Origin: Pontiellaceae bacterium
Lineage (GTDB): Bacteria > Verrucomicrobiota > Kiritimatiellia > Kiritimatiellales > Pontiellaceae
DNA: 56,873 nucleotides
Assembly: GCA_016937035.1 (NCBI GenBank)
Contig: JAFGWS010000096.1
Span: forward strand, 1 to 56,873
Direction: 5' to 3'
The translations under genes were made by a program, and so were the position numbers. Positions 53,341 through 56,873 of the stretch are shown here, piece by piece; position 1 is the stretch's first letter, and each line of letters begins with the position of its first letter. The notes beneath the pieces are model-generated. The model was not told the origin of the DNA. It saw nothing but the letters and a program-made list of their open reading frames with translations, and ran no database searches.

Positions 53341-54507
53341 TCAGTCTTGTGCAAACGGGGAGAGTTCGCGCAGGCGCTTTATGATCGGCGGGAGCTGTTC
53401 GAGAATATAATCAACATCCTCTTCCGTGTTGTAGCGTCCGAAGCTGAAACGGATGGAGCCGTGCACCATTGATCGGGGCACGTCCATAGCGCGCAGCACG
53501 TGCGACGGTTCGAGCGATCCGGAAGCACAGGCCGACCCGGTGGAGGCGCAGATGCCGACATCGTCGAGCATCAGCAGGATCGACTCGCCCTCGACATATT
53601 CAAAACTGATGTTGCTGGTGCCGGGCAGACGATTGGAAACGTCGCCGTTAATCTGCGAGCCTTTGCAAGTGGAAAGAATGCCCGCTTCCAGGCGATCGCG
53701 AAGACGGCGTTCGTGCTCGGCGTCGTTGGCCATAGTCGCCATCGCCATTTCGCACGCGGTTCCAAGCCCCACAATGTAGGGCACATTTTCGGTTCCGGCA
53801 CGGCGGCCTCGCTCCTGATGACCGCCCATAATGTGCGGCGTAATCTTGGTTCCACGGCGGACATAAAGTGCGCCGATGCCCTTGGGTGCATGCAGCTTGT
53901 GTCCGGAAATCGAGAGCAGATCGATCGGTTGGTCTTTTACCGAAATCGGCAGCTTGCCTGCAATCTGAACGGCGTCGGTATGGAATATGCCGCCGCCCTC
54001 TTTAATCAGTGCTGCTATTTCCGGAACGGGAAAAAGAACGCCGGTTTCGTTGTTGGCCCACATAATCGAGGCCACGGTTTTCTTACCGCTTGAGGAGGCT
54101 TCGCGAACCTTGCCCATATCGAGGTTGCCCTTGGCATCAACCTCCAACGTGGTCAGGCGGTAACCGCGATCTTCGAGATAATGGCACGGCCCGAGTACCG
54201 CCGCGTGCTCCACTCGCGTAGTGATCACATGAGGATGTCCGTCCATCGCATCCACGCTCCCGCGAATCGCCATGTTGTCGGATTCGGAACCACAGCTGGT
54301 GAAAATGATTTCGCTCGGGTGCTCTGCACCGATCAGCGCTGCCACCTTTTCGCGGGCAGCGTCCACATGCCTTTTCACTTTGCCGCCGAACGTGTGCATG
54401 CTGGAGGGATTTCCCCACTGCTCGTGAAAGAAGGGCAGCATGGATTCTGTAACTTCCGGGGCCACCGCAGTTGTGGCGTTGTTATCGACGTAGACTGATT
54501 TGTTCAT
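53341..54507 (-). CDS. nifS: Cysteine desulfurase NifS
   Basis: The 388-residue PLP enzyme has the N-terminal VYVDNNATTAVAPEV, TSCGSESDNMAI, the PLP lysine in SISGHKLHAPKGIGALY, and the catalytic Cys in ASTGSACASGSLEPSHVL. It removes sulfur from cysteine for Fe-S cluster assembly on NifU. It lies 62 bp downstream of nifU across a heptamer repeat array, and both are on the minus strand. Confidence 0.95.
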   Translation of the reverse strand: MNKSVYVDNNATTAVAPEVTESMLPFFHEQWGNPSSMHTFGGKVKRHVDAAREKVAALIGAEHPSEIIFTSCGSESDNMAIRGSVDAMDGHPHVITTRVEHAAVLGPCHYLEDRGYRLTTLEVDAKGNLDMGKVREASSSGKKTVASIMWANNETGVLFPVPEIAALIKEGGGIFHTDAVQIAGKLPISVKDQPIDLLSISGHKLHAPKGIGALYVRRGTKITPHIMGGHQERGRRAGTENVPYIVGLGTACEMAMATMANDAEHERRLRDRLEAGILSTCKGSQINGDVSNRLPGTSNISFEYVEGESILLMLDDVGICASTGSACASGSLEPSHVLRAMDVPRSMVHGSIRFSFGRYNTEEDVDYILEQLPPIIKRLRELSPFAQD

Positions 54508-54523
54508 GAGAAATCCAAATTTC

Positions 54524-54565
54524 CGGTTTCAAGTTTCAGGTTTCAAGTTTCAGGTTTCAAGTTTC
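54524..54565. repeat. Heptamer repeat array between nifU and nifS
   Basis: Six consecutive 7-bp units (cggtttc, then alternating aagtttc and aggtttc) fill the gap between the two genes. Confidence 0.85.
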
Positions 54566-54569
54566 AAGA

Positions 54570-55400
54570 TCACACCGCTTCTACGACGATGTCGTCGGAG
54601 ACGGCTTCGCGCAGCTGAGCTTCGACGACATCTTTAAGTGTGACCGAAGAGACCGGACAGCTCACGCACGCACCGACAAATTTAACCAGGACGCGGTCGC
54701 CATCGACATCGTGCAGCTCCAGATCGCCGCCGTCGCGCCGAAGAATCGGGCGAACCTGCCGATCAATCGTCTCTTCAATCAGCTTAATCTTCTGCAGCTG
54801 CGTCAGCTTTTCGGGCTGCTCGGCCTTCATTTTTTCCTCGCCCATAACGCGATGGATGATTTTTTCAATCTCGGGGATACACTGACCGCATCCGCCGCCG
54901 GCTTTGCAGGCGTTGGTAATATCTTCGACGGTTGTCAGATTCTGCTCGCGCGCCAGTTTTTCGATCTCTTTATCGGTTGCGCCGAAGCAGTGGCAAACCA
55001 CCTCGCCTTCCAGTTTTTTGTCGAACTTCTTTCCGGTTCGGTAATTATAAATCGCGGCATCGAGCGCCTCGCGCCCCATCACTGAACAATGCACCTTCTG
55101 TTTCGGCAGTGCCCCGAGATAGTCGATAATATCGTTGTTCGTGATTTGATCCGCCTCTTCGATGGTCTTGCCGATCAGCATTTCGGTCAGCGCCGAGGAG
55201 GAGGCAATGGCACTGGCGCAGCCGAAGGTCTGGAACTTGGCCTCGCAAATCTTCTTTTCCGCATCCAGCTTAAACGTCAACCGCAGCGCATCGCCGCACG
55301 CAAGCGAGCCGACGATTCCTTCTCCGTCCGGATGTTCAACCGCTCCGACGTTGCGCGGGTTTTTAAAATGATCTGTTACTTTGTCTGTATATTCCCACAT
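54570..55400 (-). CDS. nifU: Fe-S cluster assembly scaffold NifU (full length)
   Basis: The 276-residue protein has all three NifU modules. The N-terminal IscU-like scaffold has its cysteines in SLACGDALR, FGCASAIA and KVHCSVMG. The central 2Fe-2S domain has VCHCFG and GGGCGQC. The C-terminal Nfu domain has GACVSCPVSSVTLK. It assembles clusters with sulfur from NifS. No nitrogenase genes are present, so it likely serves general cluster supply. Confidence 0.95.
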   Translation of the reverse strand: MWEYTDKVTDHFKNPRNVGAVEHPDGEGIVGSLACGDALRLTFKLDAEKKICEAKFQTFGCASAIASSSALTEMLIGKTIEEADQITNNDIIDYLGALPKQKVHCSVMGREALDAAIYNYRTGKKFDKKLEGEVVCHCFGATDKEIEKLAREQNLTTVEDITNACKAGGGCGQCIPEIEKIIHRVMGEEKMKAEQPEKLTQLQKIKLIEETIDRQVRPILRRDGGDLELHDVDGDRVLVKFVGACVSCPVSSVTLKDVVEAQLREAVSDDIVVEAV

Positions 55401-55451
55401 AGATCGCTCCGCTTTTAAATTCTAATTTCCAACAACCCAATTCCGAAGCCT

Positions 55452-55500
55452 TGGTTTCATGTTTCACATTTCCAATTCCACGTCTCAAGTTTCACGTTCC
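55452..55500. repeat. Degenerate heptamer repeat array between nadA and nifU
   Basis: Seven 7-bp units can be read (tggtttc, atgtttc, acatttc, caattcc, acgtctc, aagtttc, acgttcc), related to the array at 54524-54565. Confidence 0.65.
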
Positions 55501-55518
55501 TCACCAGCGGCTCCGCCG

Positions 55519-56424
55519 CTATGAGAGCTCCAGCATCTGCTCAATCGAGCGGCGGGCCTTATCGGCCGTCTCCTGCGGCACCCTCACTCGATACTGCATA
55601 TTTTCAAGCGCCCAAAGCACCTTTTCTACACTGCTCTTTTTCATGTTCGGGCAGAGCGCACGGTCGCTGACCGCATAAAACTGCTTGCCCGGATTTTCGT
55701 TACGCAGGCGGTAGAGCAGCCCCATCTCCGTTGCAACAATAAATTCGGTTTCTTCCGACGCCTTCGCCTGTTGACACATCTGTCCGGTTGAAAGCAGATA
55801 GTCGGCCAAGTCGCGAATCTGTTTCGGACATTCCGGGTGCGCCATCACCTTCGCGTTGGGGTGCTCCGCCCGCTCGCGCAGAATATCGACATCGCGAATC
55901 CGCGAGTGCGTCGGGCAGTAGCCGTCCCAGATCATCATCTCCCGCCCGAGCTCCTTCTGAACATAGTGACCGAGGTGCGTGTCCGGCACAAAAATAATTT
56001 CCTTATCCGCCGGAACCGATGCCGCAATCGTCTTCGCATTGGAGGAGGTACAGCACAGATCGCTCTCCGCCTTAACGGCGGCCGAGCTGTTGACATAACA
56101 GATCACCACCGCATCGGGATGTTCCGCTTTCTTTGCTCGAAGCTGTTTGGCGGTAATCATATCCGCCATGGGGCATCCGGCAAAACGATCCGGAATCAGA
56201 ATGGTTTTTTCGGGGCTGAGGATCGCGGCGGTCTCCGCCATAAAATGAACCCCGCAGAAGACAATCACCTCCTCCTCCAGCTCCGCCGCCTTCCGGCTCA
56301 GCTCCAGCGAGTCGCCCGTAAAATCAGCAATCGCCTGCACCTCGTCGGGCTGATAGTTGTGGGCAATAATAATGGCCCCGCGCTCGCGTTTCAGTTTCTG
56401 GATTTTTTCTTCAATTGCAGTCAT
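55519..56424 (-). CDS. nadA: Quinolinate synthase NadA
   Basis: The 301-residue protein shows the triplicated NadA fold with the three 4Fe-4S cysteines (VFCGVHFMAETAA, VICYVNSSAAVKAESD region and ALCPNMKKSSVEKVLWAL). It also has MAHPECP and IIIAHNYQPDEVQ. It condenses iminoaspartate with dihydroxyacetone phosphate in NAD synthesis. Its oxygen-sensitive cluster makes its place beside nifS-nifU sensible. Confidence 0.96.
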   Translation of the reverse strand: MTAIEEKIQKLKRERGAIIIAHNYQPDEVQAIADFTGDSLELSRKAAELEEEVIVFCGVHFMAETAAILSPEKTILIPDRFAGCPMADMITAKQLRAKKAEHPDAVVICYVNSSAAVKAESDLCCTSSNAKTIAASVPADKEIIFVPDTHLGHYVQKELGREMMIWDGYCPTHSRIRDVDILRERAEHPNAKVMAHPECPKQIRDLADYLLSTGQMCQQAKASEETEFIVATEMGLLYRLRNENPGKQFYAVSDRALCPNMKKSSVEKVLWALENMQYRVRVPQETADKARRSIEQMLELS

Positions 56425-56682
56425 GGTCCTCCCTCAAAAAGCGAGTATATAAAACCATGGGTTGCCGTATAACAAAACAAAAATGATAACGATTTGGTAC
56501 CATTGACAGATTCCGAATGCGACAACCTTGTAACAAACCCGCCTCACACGACCGTTCTCGTCGAAAAAATCACCCCCGTGCGGAAGCGCTCAAGCCGACC
56601 GTAACCGTTTTCTAAAGAGCACGCACCGAAAACAAAAGACACTTGTAGTAATACCATCTGCCGGGCTCGCGAGCACAGATTT

Positions 56683-56701
56683 TTCACGCAAAGCCGCAAA
56701 G
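56683..56701. repeat. TTCACGCAAAGCCGCAAAG dispersed repeat, second copy
   Basis: It matches the start of the repeat at 3689-3721 except for one base in the last unit. Confidence 0.6.
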
Positions 56702-56794
56702 AATCTGATACGTGTGAGTCAGCAGCTCATCTGGACCTCTTTGCTATCTTCGCGATCTTCTGTTAAAATCTCAAACCTACGAAGCTTTCTCACC

Positions 56795-56839
56795 GGTCGA
56801 TTAAAATGTACCACTTGCGGTCGAATCAAAATGTACCAC
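56795..56839. mobile_element. Possible IS21-type terminal repeats
   Basis: GGTCGATTAAAATGTACCAC (56795-56814) and GGTCGAATCAAAATGTACCAC in two parts (56819-56839) are near-identical direct repeats 24 bp apart. Multiple ATGTACCAC repeats are characteristic of the ends of some IS21-family elements. Transposase genes would lie past the window edge and are not seen. Confidence 0.4.
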
Positions 56840-56873
56840 CCAAGAGGCTTTTTGTTAGCTGTTAATAACTCTC

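Larger units (their letters stand above)
56425..56873. other. 449-bp intergenic end of window with repeat remnants
   Basis: It contains the TTCACGCAAAGCCGCAAAG repeat (56683-56701) and a doubled GTCGATTAAAATGTACCAC motif (56795-56839). No gene is seen. The text GTTAGCTGTTAATAAC near the end belongs to another short-repeat type. Confidence 0.5.

Overview
The window looks like chromosomal DNA of a Gram-negative bacterium of the PVC superphylum, most likely a Kiritimatiellota (Pontiella/Tichowtungia-like) organism. That assignment is inference. It rests on secreted proteins ending in a DxDxDGxPDxWE calcium-binding motif plus a 'V..R.Y.V..S..L' C-terminal module, a GH51 arabinofuranosidase, a BspA-type LRR_5 protein, a secretin, moderately high GC, and many short dispersed intergenic repeats. 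No 16S rRNA is present to confirm it.

Layout. 0.1-3.5 kb holds one giant fused gene (branched-chain 2-oxoacid dehydrogenase E1 alpha + E1 beta + lipoyl domain + ketoacyl-ACP synthase III). 4.1-6.2 kb has a ferredoxin-like protein and a divergent TorF-type outer-membrane protein. 6.3-7.9 kb is an Lrp regulator overlapping an aminotransferase gene. 8.0-11.7 kb is a vapBC toxin-antitoxin pair translationally coupled to a large AddB-like PD-(D/E)XK nuclease, followed by a beta-CASP RNA nuclease and a large secreted protein. 16.4-27.3 kb is a phosphate island of nine minus-strand genes (phoB, phoR, Na/Pi cotransporter, porin, pstS, pstC, pstA, pstB, phoU). Direct repeats related to CTAACA with an 11-bp period lie upstream of several of its genes and look like PhoB boxes.

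27.3-28.4 kb is AT-rich and repeat-filled. 28.4-36 kb holds a GH51 enzyme, an SRAP protein, serS, a BspA-like LRR protein and an ABM-domain monooxygenase. Related inverted-repeat (REPIN-like) elements lie on both sides of the LRR gene. 36-41.5 kb has dnaE with an LpxL-like acyltransferase gene, and a divergent kinase-fold protein. 41.5-46.9 kb has a sigma-54 activator, an SMP-30-like protein, tRNA-Lys(CTT), a CinA-like protein, an RluA-type pseudouridine synthase and a family 4 uracil-DNA glycosylase.

46.9-53.3 kb is the most unusual block. An ECF sigma factor gene with an overlapping leader ORF is coupled to a probable anti-sigma gene. After a terminator and a possible ECF-type promoter comes a tight four-gene operon of a secretin, a lipoprotein membrane-fusion adaptor, a MacB-like ATPase and a MacB-like permease. 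This reads as an ABC exporter whose outer-membrane pore is a secretin rather than TolC. 53.3-56.4 kb carries nifS, nifU and nadA (Fe-S cluster biogenesis and an Fe-S enzyme of NAD synthesis). The last 450 bp hold repeat remnants and a doubled motif resembling an IS21-type end.
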